Of a stretch of DNA of 55,624 nt, positions 9,477 to 20,906 are shown piece by piece; the first letter of the stretch is position 1; every line of letters begins with the position of its first letter. This DNA comes from Rhizaria sp. SCN 62-66 (taxonomy: Eukaryota > Rhizaria, unplaced): positions 1-55,624 of the forward strand of contig MEDY01000182.1 in the NCBI GenBank assembly GCA_001724265.1, in the 5' to 3' direction. The position numbers were made by a program, and so were the translations under genes. A model generated the notes under the pieces. It was not told the origin of the DNA. It was given only the letters and a program-made list of their open reading frames with translations, and did no database searches.

Positions 9477-12400
9477 TCACTTGCGAGACGCAGCGGGCGC
9501 ATTCAACCCCTTGCAGTGCTCCTCGAAGTCGAAGTTTGCGATGTAATCAAGAGCAGCCTCAAACACAGTCAGGTAATAGCCGGCCTCCCCCTGCAGGCTT
9601 GACTGGGCTGACAACAGCGTCCTAAAGTATACAAGATAAGTAAGCGAAGTGCAGCAAGAGAAGACGTAAGAGCAAGTGTCTCAGAGTAAGCATTACGTAT
9701 TCCAGTTTGACGATCAAAATAAAGTTCACATCATGACAAAATACAATCAAGGGAACGCAAAGAGTACATAATCAAGAACACAATCGCGGAACATTGCGGC
9801 GCAGATAGGTGTGTGACGTACATGTGCTTGCGGACAGTCTCCGGGTGCTTGATATCTGCGTGAATGAGCACGTAAACAAAGATAGGGAAGAAGTCGTCTG
9901 CAGCTAACACAGGCAAACTGGTATCGCCGCCCTTGGCCCTCTTGCTGCTGCCGTCGTGCTTGTGGGATGGCGAGACGAGCTGCTCGATACCGCGCTTGAA
10001 CTGGGCATGTTGCGCCTGCGAAAAGAACAATACACGATACAAAACAAGATCGATGAGCATACTATCAAACACGTTACAAAATAAAAAGGGGTACATAAAT
10101 ATGAAATTATCTCTCAGGTATTTCAGAGAGATAATTGCTTTTTTAATGAACGTCATGTCATCGCAAATGAACGTACCTGAATGGCGTTGTGCGTTTTGTA
10201 GATGGCCTTCGCGGTGTCCAGCAGACAGTCAACGCGTTCCGACGGCACCTGGTTTGCGTCGCAATCATCGCCGATGTGCGACAGCTCCGCCACGGCAAGC
10301 GCCCAGTGGTCGGGCGACGCGAAGGCGCGCGCGACGCCGAGGAAGGCCTGTTCGCAGCCCCACGTCCAGTCGCTGCCCCAGGCCAGACGCTCGCTCTCGA
10401 CGACACTGGGACCAGTGCGGGGACTGAGTCCGGTGGCTAAGGGGGTACTGACGAAGGGGGTGCTGGACGGGTTGCTGCTGATCAGACCGCGGCGTTGCGC
10501 CTGGCCCCACGCGCGCAAGTGCCGGCGCAGGAGAGCCTGTTTGCGGCGGATGACCACGTCGCGGTCGCGGCACACAATGAGCAGGGCGGAGCTAATACGG
10601 CTCGTGAGCGGCCGTAGCAGCGCACACTCGGCAACGCGCGCCCAGAGGCGGCAGAGGCGGGCCTCCCGGTCAACGAGGGGCTCGACCGTCGGCGCCGAGA
10701 GCTCACCGTGTGTCGAGACGGCGACGATCGCTGCAGTGGCAGCCGCGGCAGAGGCGGATTCGTCGCTGCTTGAGTTGTTCGCCGAAGACGTGACGCTCGA
10801 GAGAGCCCTGATGAACGACTCGGCATCTTTCTTCGCCGTAGCGAACGCCACCGAGTGCGCGGCGCCCTTGGTGAGCGCGCCCGCGGCGGAGGACGCCAGA
10901 CCGCAGTCGGCGGCCGCGGTCGTGCTGACGGACACGATCTTGGGCATCGGCGCCAGGTCAACCGCGAGCAGTTGCGCCAGCCGCGCCTGCTCGAAGTGCG
11001 CAGCCAGCGCGTTGTTGACGTTGCGCAGCGTCGAGAGGAACTCAGCCGCCTCGGTCTCGTAGGTGAGCGCGGTGACAGCGTCGCGCCCGCAGTCTCCGAG
11101 CGCCGCCGAGCCGCCGTAGACGCCGGGGAAAATGCGGTACAAACCGTTCCCGCCTGCACTGCCGGCGTTGGTGCTGCTGTTGTTGGGGAGGGCGAGGAAC
11201 GAAGGCTCGCGCGTGAGAGCGGCCTTGGAGCTGCTCGGACTGGAGCTGCCGCTGGCGCCGGCGTTGCTCGCGGTGGGCTGCGACGAAGGGGAGTTAGACG
11301 GGGACGGCGGGTCGATCGTCTGCAGTAGCGCGGTGACACTGGCAGCGTCGACAAGGCTGGGGACGGCGATCATTGCGAGCTCTTCCTGCTGCTCACGATC
11401 GCCGCCGGCCGTCGCCGCCATCGCCGAGTCAGCGAACACGACGTACTCGGACGACTCGGTGTCGGCGGCACTGATGTCAGCGCCGCTGGGGGGTTGGCTG
11501 GCCGCGGCAGTGAGCGTCGACGCGGGCGACACAACGGGCGACAGAGGCGCAGCAGCAACCAAAGATGCGGCCTTGCCGCCGCTGTTGGCGTGGGAGTTGA
11601 AGTTGGGCGAGAGAGGCGCGATGTGTTGCGTCAGCGCGGCGAGACTCAGCGTGGGCCTGTTGACGGGAGTCGCCGCGGGAGTGAGGCTCGCGTTGGGGTG
11701 CGCAGTCGCGAACTGAAGAGAGCTGCTGTTGCTGCTGTTGTTAATACTATCAACCGTCACAGGTGGAGCGCTATGGATGCCGTTGTTACTGTTGGGTGCA
11801 GTGTAAAACAGCGATTGAGATGCCGACGCAGACAACGACGGCGAAATGAACGGGATCGTCCCCATATCGCTCGCACTCGCACTCGCCGCTGTCTGACTTT
11901 GGTTCTGACTCTGGCTGGGGTGAAGCCGCATCGCCTGTCCGACGACTGGCGCGGCGGGTGCGGTGATGCCGCTGCTCACGGTCGCCCTGCCCACAGTCCC
12001 CACGGTCGCCGGCGGGGGGACCGTGGGCCGCGCAGTGGAACAGGGCCGGCCAGGGCGAATGCCGACCAGCTCCAGCGCCTCAGCCGCCGCGCGTTGCTCC
12101 TTCGCCGTTCTAGTCGGCTGCTGCTGCTGTTGCTGCTGGTGCACGGGCACGGCGTGGAGGTTGCGCGTCGACGCGCCGCCCGCGCCCGCCGAGCCCGCGG
12201 AGGCGGCGGCAGAGGGGTTGCTAGGCACGGCGACGCCGAGGCGCGAGAGCAGCGCGGCAGCGAGCGGCGATGACGCGGGCGGGGTCATGAACGCGTACGC
12301 CGCCTGCGCGGGAGTCAACGGGGACCCGGACCCGAGCCCTGTGGTGGGGCGGTAGCGCGGCGGTGGGAACGGCACGGGCGGCGCCAGGTAGAACGCCGCG

Positions 12401-15400
12401 GTGACCAGTGGAGGCGAGATGTGGTTGCCGGGCCACAGGCGCGCCCAACGGATCGCGTCAGCAGCGCGCTGCTGCCACAGCGCGTCCAGCTTCGGGGTGT
12501 TGGCCTGCGCAAGGAGAAGAGAACACAGAAAGCACCGAGTGAAAAGGTCGTTCAAATGAGATATGACAATGAATTAGATATTAATGAAGATAAAACAAAT
12601 AGTAACAGTTAAAATAGCAAAATAATTTAGAATGTGCATAAAAGTGAGGAAATTCGCGTACTTTAAGTTGCGCGAGAGTCTTTCGAATGGCCCGCGCTTC
12701 CTTCTCGTTGGGGTCGACAGCCCAGCGCTCCGCACACAGCCGAACGCGTGCCAGCGCCAGGACCTCTGCCTCGAGCGTGTCCTCGACGAAAGTCAAGCCA
12801 CCCACCGCGGTCGTCGTGAGGCCGCCTCTGGCGCCGGCGCTGCAGGCCGGCGGGCGGTGCGACCAGGCGACGGCCCGGGCAATGGCCGCCACCGCCGCCG
12901 CAGCAGTCACCGAGCCTGAGCCAGAGCCGGAGCTGGAGCCGGAACCGGACGCAGCGTTGGCGCGCGCCATGGTGAGGTGGTCGGCCGCGGCGGTGTAGAA
13001 GGCGCGCGCGGAGGTCGAGAGCGAGGACAGACTAGTCCACGTGGCGGGGGACAGAGAGGCGAGGTAGCTGGCCGGGATCAGCGATGAGACCCAAGGAGCT
13101 GTGTCCCAGGCAATGTCAGCGCTGTAGTTGGCGGAACTGGCGTTGTTAGAGTCGGAATCGCCCTGTTGGCGGGTCTCGTTCGCGGCCACCGTGGTGCTTT
13201 GACTGGTCGAGTTCGCCATGTTGTTGGCGCCGGGAGCGAGGAACCCCGCTGCCTCCACAAGCACCGACTGGGACATGCCGCCAACAGCAGCAGCACTGCT
13301 CTTGGACGCAAAACCAGATCCAGAGCCAGCGCCAGGGCTACCGGCAGCAGCAGCACTGGAGCTGGGGCTAAGCGCCAGCGCCGGCGGCGGCACGATGCCC
13401 GCGGCGCCCAAACTCATCGCGCTGTTGTTAGGGATGAACGAGAAGCCCGGCGACATCGGCACATTGTCAGCCGACATGAACCCGTTGCCCGCCCCGCCGT
13501 TGGAGTTCTTGACCGCGAGCGCGGCGTTGGCGTTGGCCGCGGCGACGGCCCGCGTGAGGAACTGGTGGATGCGCGCCGCCTTCTCAACCGCGCGCGCCGC
13601 CGCCAGGTGGCGGTTGATGGCGATGACGACGTCGACGACGCACAGCGGCGACCACGGCGCCACCACTGCGGTCGACGGCGGCGAGTCGACCGTGCTCGGC
13701 GGCGGCGGCAGCGACGGGGCGCCGGAGTGCATGCGGTTGTCGGGCGCATGACTCGTGCTGCCGCCGCTGCTCTTGCCCTTGGACTTGTTCGCACTGTTGT
13801 TACTGTCTACAGCGTCAGGCTCGCTGTCTGCGAGCTCCGGCGGCGGCGTCGGTGTCGGCGTCACGTCCAGCGTCTGCGCGAGACTCGCATTCTCACTGCC
13901 GCGGGCGACAAGGAACGACGACAGAGCCCATGCGTTCAGCGGAGTGACACTTACACCCACGCAGGTACTTACATTCCCGCCGCCTGCAGTAGCAGCGGCC
14001 GTGCTAGAGCTGTTTTGCGCGGTCACGGCCGCGGTGATGGCGGCTGTCAGTGCGGGCACCAGCGCCGCGCCCGTGGCCGCGCAAACAGTCGTCCCAGTCC
14101 AGGGGGCGAGCCCGATCGCGGCCGCTGCGGCGGCCTTGCTCAGACTCGCCTGCGACGGCGGCGGCTGCTGCTGCTGCTGCTGCTGGATGGGTGTGGTGCG
14201 CGTGACGTGCGCCGCGGCAGCCGTTGCGACCGCGGTGGCGGCGGAGGCGACTGCGTTGGCGGTGGCGAGCGCGACCGAGAGTGGCGGCGCCGACAGAGGC
14301 AGCGCGCCGTGGGCGGGGATCGCATATTTCTGCGCGTCGCGAGACGAGTAGTGCAGCGAGAAGCTGCCGGGGGCGCCTGCCAGCGGCGCTGAAGGCAGCG
14401 ACAGCGCAGTCGTGACGGTGTTTGCGTCAGCGCTAGCGGCGTTAGAGCTCACGCTACCGCTGGCGTTGTTGCTGTTGTTGCCGTTGTTGTTGTTGCTAGC
14501 GCTGGTATTAGTCGAGAGACCGAGGCTGATGGCGACACTGGTCAGTGCATCGACAGTGTCGTTGTTGTAACTATCCGGGCTCGAGTTGCCCGAAGAGCCC
14601 GCGCCGTTGAACAACGGTCCGACACCGATGCTCGTGCCCCAGTTGGCGATCCGTCCGGTGTTGTTCACGCTGTTGTTGTCGTGCATGCTGTAGTGGTACA
14701 CGCCCGTGCCGCCCACGGTCACCTGCGCGCATAGCACCTCAGTCAGCTTGCACTTGAACGTCACCGAGTGGCCGCCAGTCATGGCCGCGTCCGCGACGGT
14801 GGCGGCGGCGCCGGCGGCGACCGCGGCCGCAGCGGCGCCGGGGTCTGACAGCGACGCAGCCGGGTTCGCGGCGGGGACTGTGAGCACCGCGCGTCCGTCT
14901 ACGGCATTGCTCACGGTCGCGCGGCCGCCTCTGCCGCTCGCACCGGACATGTTGCTTTTGTTGTTGTTGTTGTTGTTGTTGTTGTCGTTGTTGCCGCTTT
15001 TGTTGGCGGCGCCGGCCTGACCCGTGGAGTAGCTGTAGCTGTTATTGTTGGCGGGGATCGGGGCAGGCAGCGCGGCGACGCGGCGCGCGAAGCCCTGCTT
15101 GAACGAGTTCTCGGGGGAATCGGACCGGGGGAACGAGTCCGCGCCCGTGGCCGCGGTGAACGGAGTCAGCGACCCGCTGCTGGTACCGTGCACGCTGTAA
15201 TCATCGGCGGCGTTGCTCAAGCACGCAGCGGCGTCGGAGGGACAGCAAGCGTGCGCGGCTGTGTAGTGTTGGCGGACGCGGGCGCGCGCTCGCTGCGACC
15301 GCGGGTTGTATTGCTCGGGCGCGGCGTTGCGGTACAGAGATGAGTGCGCGTACGTCGACTCGCACTCGTCATTGACAGCGTCGTCGTCGTCGTCCTGAGT

Positions 15401-18400
15401 CGTCTCAACAACGCTCATGTTGCGCATGACGGCGTGCGTGGTGTCGGCGTCGCTCTTGTTGTCCGCGCCAGCGTCCTCGCCCTCACCACCAGCCTTCTTG
15501 CTGTGGCTGGTGTCGATGATGACGGGGCTGGCTCTAGTCGCCGCCGCCGCCGCGACGGCCGCGGCTACAAGCCTGGGCGCCAACTTGCCCACCTTGTGCA
15601 GCACCGCCAGCGCCGTCGCCGCGGGGGTCGCCGTGCCCGTGACGTAGTTGGCCGCGCCCAGGTGGGTCAGGCGGAGCACGCGCGGCAGCTTGCGGCCGAT
15701 GGCGTTGACCTTGCTCACGGTCAACTCAAGCAGCAGCGGCGAGTGCGCGCTCGGGACCGCAATCAGCGCAATGGGAGGCGACGATGATGACGATGAAGAC
15801 GCGTTGCCGTTGCTCACCATTGCGCCGGCAGCAGCGCCGGCCGAGTCCGAGGCGGTACTTACACTGCTTTGAGGGGTACTTAGCCCCGTTTCGCGGATCG
15901 CGACCGCGGACACGCACGCCGACCGCGGTCCCAGCAGCCCGAGAGAGCCCGAGTCTAGACCGTCCCAGTGCCCGGCGTACACCTTGCTCGCCAGCGCCGC
16001 CAGCAGCAGCCAGCGTGGAGCGCGGGAAAAGGACGCAGCGCTGATGGTGTCGGGCAGCGCCGTGTGCGCGCGCGGCAGCAGCGGCGGGCTCGACGACGGC
16101 GCAGCAGCGGCGGCCACGGCGGCGGCGGTATTGGCGGACTCGGCCAAGGCGGACGACGACGTCAGCAGATTGGGCTTCGTCGCAGGTGCATCCGCTCCTG
16201 ATTGCGCAGTTCGGACGACGGCAGCGGCGTTCGAAGCGGACTGCGGGCTAGAACTGACCGCGATCGGAGCCCCCTCGGGGATGGGGGCAGCGGCAGCGCT
16301 GAAGCTGTTGAGGTCAAACACGTTCAAGTTATTCGCCGCATTCGCCGCCTTGTTATTACTGTTGACATTGACGTTGGGCGTGACCGGATCGTTGTTGAAC
16401 TGGGCCACACTCGACCGCCGCAGCCCGCGCGCGCGCGCCAGCGCGAGAACGGACGCGCGGGACCCGCCGGCGCTAGCGAACGCAGCCGTCTCGGCCGCGG
16501 CCAGCGCTGGGTACAACGGGGGCCGGCCGTTGCCGACAGTCGCATTCGTACTCGCACTATTGTTGTTGCAATAGAGTGAGGCGGCGTCGGCGTCGGCGGT
16601 GTCGGTCTTGACGCCAAGCTCGTCGGTGTTGTCACTGATGACGGACGCCGATGCGGCGGCGGCGGCGGAGGCGGAGGCCAGGGGGTTGCTGTACAACGAG
16701 AACCGGTGGGTCCTGGAGGCTGAAGTTAAGCCGCCAGGCGCGGTGGCAAAGATGGAGCCAGCGCGGCTGTTGCTGCGAGCGTAGATATTGCCCCCATCGG
16801 CCACGTTATCGCCGAGGTTATCGTTGGCATTGTCGCCGGAGAGCAGCGCAGAGAGGGGGTCACCGTCTTGCTCATCAGAGTCGCTCTGATTTGGCTCGAG
16901 CTCGTGCTCGTGGTCCAAATCGCCGTGTTTCGGGCTAGCGTTCGCGTACGTGCTGACGTTGCCGCCGTCGTCATCGTACACTTCATCCAAGTCGCCGCCG
17001 GTCCGCTGCGGGAAATCTTCATTCTGCATCTGCTGTTGCTGCTGTTGCTGTCGACTTGCCGCTGTGTTTGTATCGTTCATGTTCCCGTGGTTCTTCGCGT
17101 GCGACGACGCCGCCGAGGGAGGCTTGCTGTTTTGCAGCGGGGCCGGCAGCGACGGCACCGGAGGCGTCTCGGACTCGGCCACGACCGACAGCGCTGCGGA
17201 GCGATTGTTGACTGCGTACGCACCGCCGTTGGGCTCCGGAGAGTGGGTACGTGATTGTGAGCGCGAATGTGGCTGACTGCACTCTGGCGTCAGCAGCACC
17301 AGATCGTACTCGTCAGGCACCATGCCGCTACTCACATTCACACAGCTGCCGCCAGTGTAAGGGCCTCCAGTGTAAGTGCTCGGCCGCGGGGTGATGGTCG
17401 GCGTGCTGTTGTGCGGTGGCGTCGGCGGCAGTGGCAGCGGCAGACCGCGCAGCAGCGCCGTGTTGGCGTTGACGCCGATGCTGTTGGCGTTAACGCTGTT
17501 GAACGCACTACTAGCCGTGCTGATGCTGCTGTTGTTGTTGACTGTGGAGCGCCGGGGCACTAGTGTGTAGCGCTGCTCCGCGGCCGCCAGCGCGGCGAAA
17601 CTGATGCTCGTGACGGAATTCTCCCTGACCCCAGCGCCACTACTGCTGAAGTTAGCTGCATTGTTGTTGTTGCTGTTGTTGCAGCTGGAGTTGGAGTTCG
17701 AGAGCAGGAGAGACTTGCGCACGGCAGTGGTGCGCAGCGCGGCGTGGCGCGGGCACAGCGGGTCCCGACGGCTGCCCAAGTCGGGGTAACATGCGGGACA
17801 CGCGACTCTCGCACTCGCGGTCGCGGTCGCGGTGACAGCATCAGTCACGTCGCCAGCGCCGTTGCCACCTGCACTATGAGTGTGCGCGCCACTGTTTGCA
17901 GCAGCGACGGTTGATGAGCGGGGCGTGATGTGTGTGATGATGCCGCGGCCGCCGCCGAGACCGCTGCCGGCACCCGCTGGGCTCCCGGCGTTCCCCGCAT
18001 TCGTACTATGGGAGAATGCGTTGGCCGCGTTGACCGAGGCAGTGGTCGGGGTGCGCACAGTCAGAGACACGCAGTCACCACCAGCATGAGGGGCGGCGTT
18101 TCTACCACTCGTATTCGCAGACGCAGTCGCAGGTAGAGAGCTAGAGCAAGTAGTCGCAGTAAGCTGGGCACTGTTGTTGTTGGTATTGTTCGACTGAGGG
18201 AGGTAAACGCGGGAAAAAAGAGCCAGCTGCGCCTCACTTTCAATCGCACGTTGTTGTTGCTGCTGCTGTTGCTGCTGCTGTTGCTGCTGCTATTGCTGTT
18301 GCGCGAACGCTGTGTGCGGCGACAGTGGCAGCGGATCAGCGATCGACGGCATCGCGCGGGCTGCGGGCACGGCGGGAGGGCGCTGGTAAGAGCGCGCAAT

Positions 18401-18559
18401 CTCGCGGACACTACGCGGGGCAGGGTTCAGCTCCGCAGACTTGTTGCTCGCGCTGCCAGCAAGGATATTGTTGCTGTTGGCAGTGGCAGCGGTCGGCATC
18501 GGCTGGGGCTTAGAGGCGCCGATGGGGATCGCGGCAGAGGCACGGGGAGGGGAAGACAT
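9477..18559 (-). CDS. Giant VPS9-domain protein (putative Rab5-family GEF), with one in-frame TAG
   Basis: Exons are 18559-12662, 12504-10177, 10015-9822 and 9621-9477. They join to 2854 residues ending in TGA, provided TAG at codon 90 is read as an amino acid. The last 150 or so residues form a VPS9 domain: helix CLLDTAKAIYKTH, then LAADDFFPIFVYVLIHAD with the conserved Asp and Pro, then GEAGYYLTVFEAALDYI. VPS9 domains load GTP onto Rab5/Rab21-type GTPases on early endosomes. The domain is spread over exons 2-4, which supports the splicing. The first 2,600 residues are mostly low complexity (Ala, Ser, Asn, Gln, Gly) with a few ordered islands, for instance near 15,650-15,780. Donors are GTACGC, GTACGT and GTACGT. 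I chose ATG 18559 because the frame is open from there; a separate start downstream of the TAG would need a non-ATG codon. Confidence 0.82.
18248..18305 (-). repeat. CAG/CAA trinucleotide tract
   Basis: A run of mixed CAG and CAA codons on the minus strand coding for polyglutamine in the VPS9-domain protein. It contains the TAG codon at 18290-18292. Confidence 0.9.
18290..18292 (-). other. In-frame TAG in a CAG/CAA run (VPS9 gene, codon 90)
   Basis: The TAG sits between CAA and CAG in a run of Gln codons and is the only interruption of an otherwise open frame from 18559 to 12662. One C-to-T change from CAG explains it. The next base is C. Confidence 0.9.
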
Positions 18560-19380
18560 CGCACCAGAGAGCTAAAAAAACAGCGATGGGGCAGATGCTT
18601 ATGTGGGCACGGCCGCAGGAGCAGCGCGGAACTGTGAAAGAAAGAGGAGTGTGTGGGATGGAGGCGAGTAGACACACTTGAAGAGCACAGAAAGATGTGA
18701 AGGAAGTGGGATTAGATTAGGTTACCGGAAACAAGCTGGGCATGACACAGTTCAAACTTTGTTTTAGATCCCAGTAGTATAGTCATATTTATAACGAAAT
18801 GCAGTTGCGGAATATTTGTTAACGGTTAATTCTAGGCACAAGATTCAGTATTTTGGGGTGCCAAGTCGCGACTGCCGGCATGCGACCCAAACTGTGATTT
18901 TTTGAGAACCGCTACCGTGCCAAAGCGGCAGCCACCAACGGGTCTCTGATTCATCCTTGTGGGTCTATATGCATCGCAACTTGAATATTTTTGCCTGTAA
19001 TTGAATGGCATGAGACATTTATTTTAGCGATAAATAATATTTGATTTTAGTTTCTGCCCACGATCTCTAACCAGGTTTTTCAATTGACTTTCTCTCCGTG
19101 ATTGCCCCTTGCTATTCACCTCCTCAACATTGTTTTTTGCCTCCGTCTGACGCCGTCCATAAGGCACAAATTGCCTCACCGGTATATCGCACGCTTTTCC
19201 AGTAAATAACTAGTTGTATTCCTGCTCGATTACTCGAGGTACGCGTATATTGGCTTACAGGCAGTCGTCCTAAGCTCTGGCCTCCATCTACTCTCTTTCC
19301 GACACCGCCAACGCTGACCTCCCACCTCTCTCACACCAACCAAGCGTCCACTCTCAAGGGTCCGCGCACTTGCGCCAACT
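18560..19380. promoter_or_regulatory. Divergent promoter region between VPS9 and NEK-like genes
   Basis: This 821-base region separates the starts of two divergently transcribed genes, so it should hold both promoters. It is AT-rich in the middle (18,750-19,080) and pyrimidine-rich just before the kinase start. A GTACGC near 19,239 followed by a TTACAG near 19,255 is noted, but the gap is too short for an intron of the local size. No single motif can be assigned. Confidence 0.4.
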
Positions 19381-20874
19381 ATGTCCGGCGTTTTTGCGCG
19401 CTACCGCAAGCTCGACACGATCGGGCGCGGCACCTACGGTGAGGTCTCGCGTGTCGTTCCCTACTCTGACACGAACCTCGTTTACGCCCTCAAGGTCGTC
19501 ACATGGAGCAACCAGGCCGAGCGCGATGCTGCGCGGAGCGAGGCTGCGCTTATGAGCTCGCTGCCGCGACACAAACGGCTTATCTGCTGTGTGGAGATCT
19601 TTGAGGACTCGGACCAGCTTGCCATGGTGCTTGAGTACGCCCCGCTCGGCGACCTCACCAGCATCATCCAGGTGCGTCACTGCATCATAGTCTCAGTTGC
19701 AACGTGTATATCTCTTATTTTTAAACTGACAACAGGCGCAGACGTGCAATTGATGCATCTCTAGACTATATTACAAATTTGACGCTTGAAACTAATCTTG
19801 ATTCTTCATTTCAACTTGTTTTCACACCTGCACACAGGCGCACCGCGACGCCCGCACTCTTCTGCCGGAGGACGTTTTGCTCCGCTACATCATCGAGCTC
19901 GCTGAAGGACTCGAGCACCTGCACAGATTCCGCACGCTCCACCGCGACGTCAAGCCCAGCAACATCTTCATCGACGCCACGGGCAGTCTGAAGCTCGGCG
20001 ACCTAGGGTTCGGTCGGACCCTCAGCATGAACGCGATTGGAACCAAGAGTCTCCACGTTGGCACACCGCTGTATTACGCGCCGTAGCTGTGTCGCGCGTA
20101 CCTGCCTCCGATCAGTCCGCAAAACCAACATCACGCACAGCAACAACAGCTTCAGCAACAGCAGCAGCCTCAGCAGCAACAGCAGCAGCATACACAACCG
20201 CAGCTTCAGCAACAACAGCAGCACTCGCAACAGTGGCAGCAATGGCAGCCTCACCTGCTGCAGCTCCAACGCCCCACTCCGACGCTCCGCGCAGCCACGC
20301 CGGTGTTGTCGCACCAGTCGAGTGGACTCGGCCACTCGCCGCACGTGTCTGCGTTCAAACTCGTCGCCCCGTCGCCGAAGCCCAACAACAGTAACAACAA
20401 CAACAACAACAACGCGGCCATGTACGTGCAATCGCCCGCGTTCACCCCGCTGCCGCCGACCGCGGCTGAGGCTGTGCCTGCGGTCGCGACTCTCGCCCTG
20501 GCCGCGGACACTGCCGCGGTAGCGACTTACTCGTACCCCATCGACATCTGGTCCCTCGGTTGTGTGGCGTACGAGCTCGCGACACTGGCCCCGCCGTTCA
20601 CTGCGTCGACGCTGCCCGAGCTTGCGTGCGCAGTCGTCCGGTCACCGACGCCGACTATCTCGACGAACATCTACTCCCACGCGCTCAGCGGCTTGATTTC
20701 TAGCATGCTGGAGAAAGACCCACAGCGCAGGCCCACGGCGGGCGCGGTGAGGCGCATTGCGACTGCGCTGCGGGAGGCATATGAGGCCCACAGTAACTGC
20801 AACGCGAGCACGAACACGGGCTCCAGTTCGGCGAACATGAACATGTACGCGATGGCAGAGACTCCGGTTCAGCC

Positions 20875-20906
<32 letters not shown>

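Noticed and set aside
9470-9482. GTGAGT at the end of the VPS9 gene as a further intron donor
   Set aside because: It overlaps the TGA stop and does not fit the GTNCGY donor used by all other introns. The VPS9 domain is already complete.
12662-18070. Separate gene starting after the TAG at 18290 in the VPS9 region
   Set aside because: The frame upstream to ATG 18559 is the same frame and open. The first codon offered after the TAG is GTG, not ATG, and the Gln run crosses the TAG.
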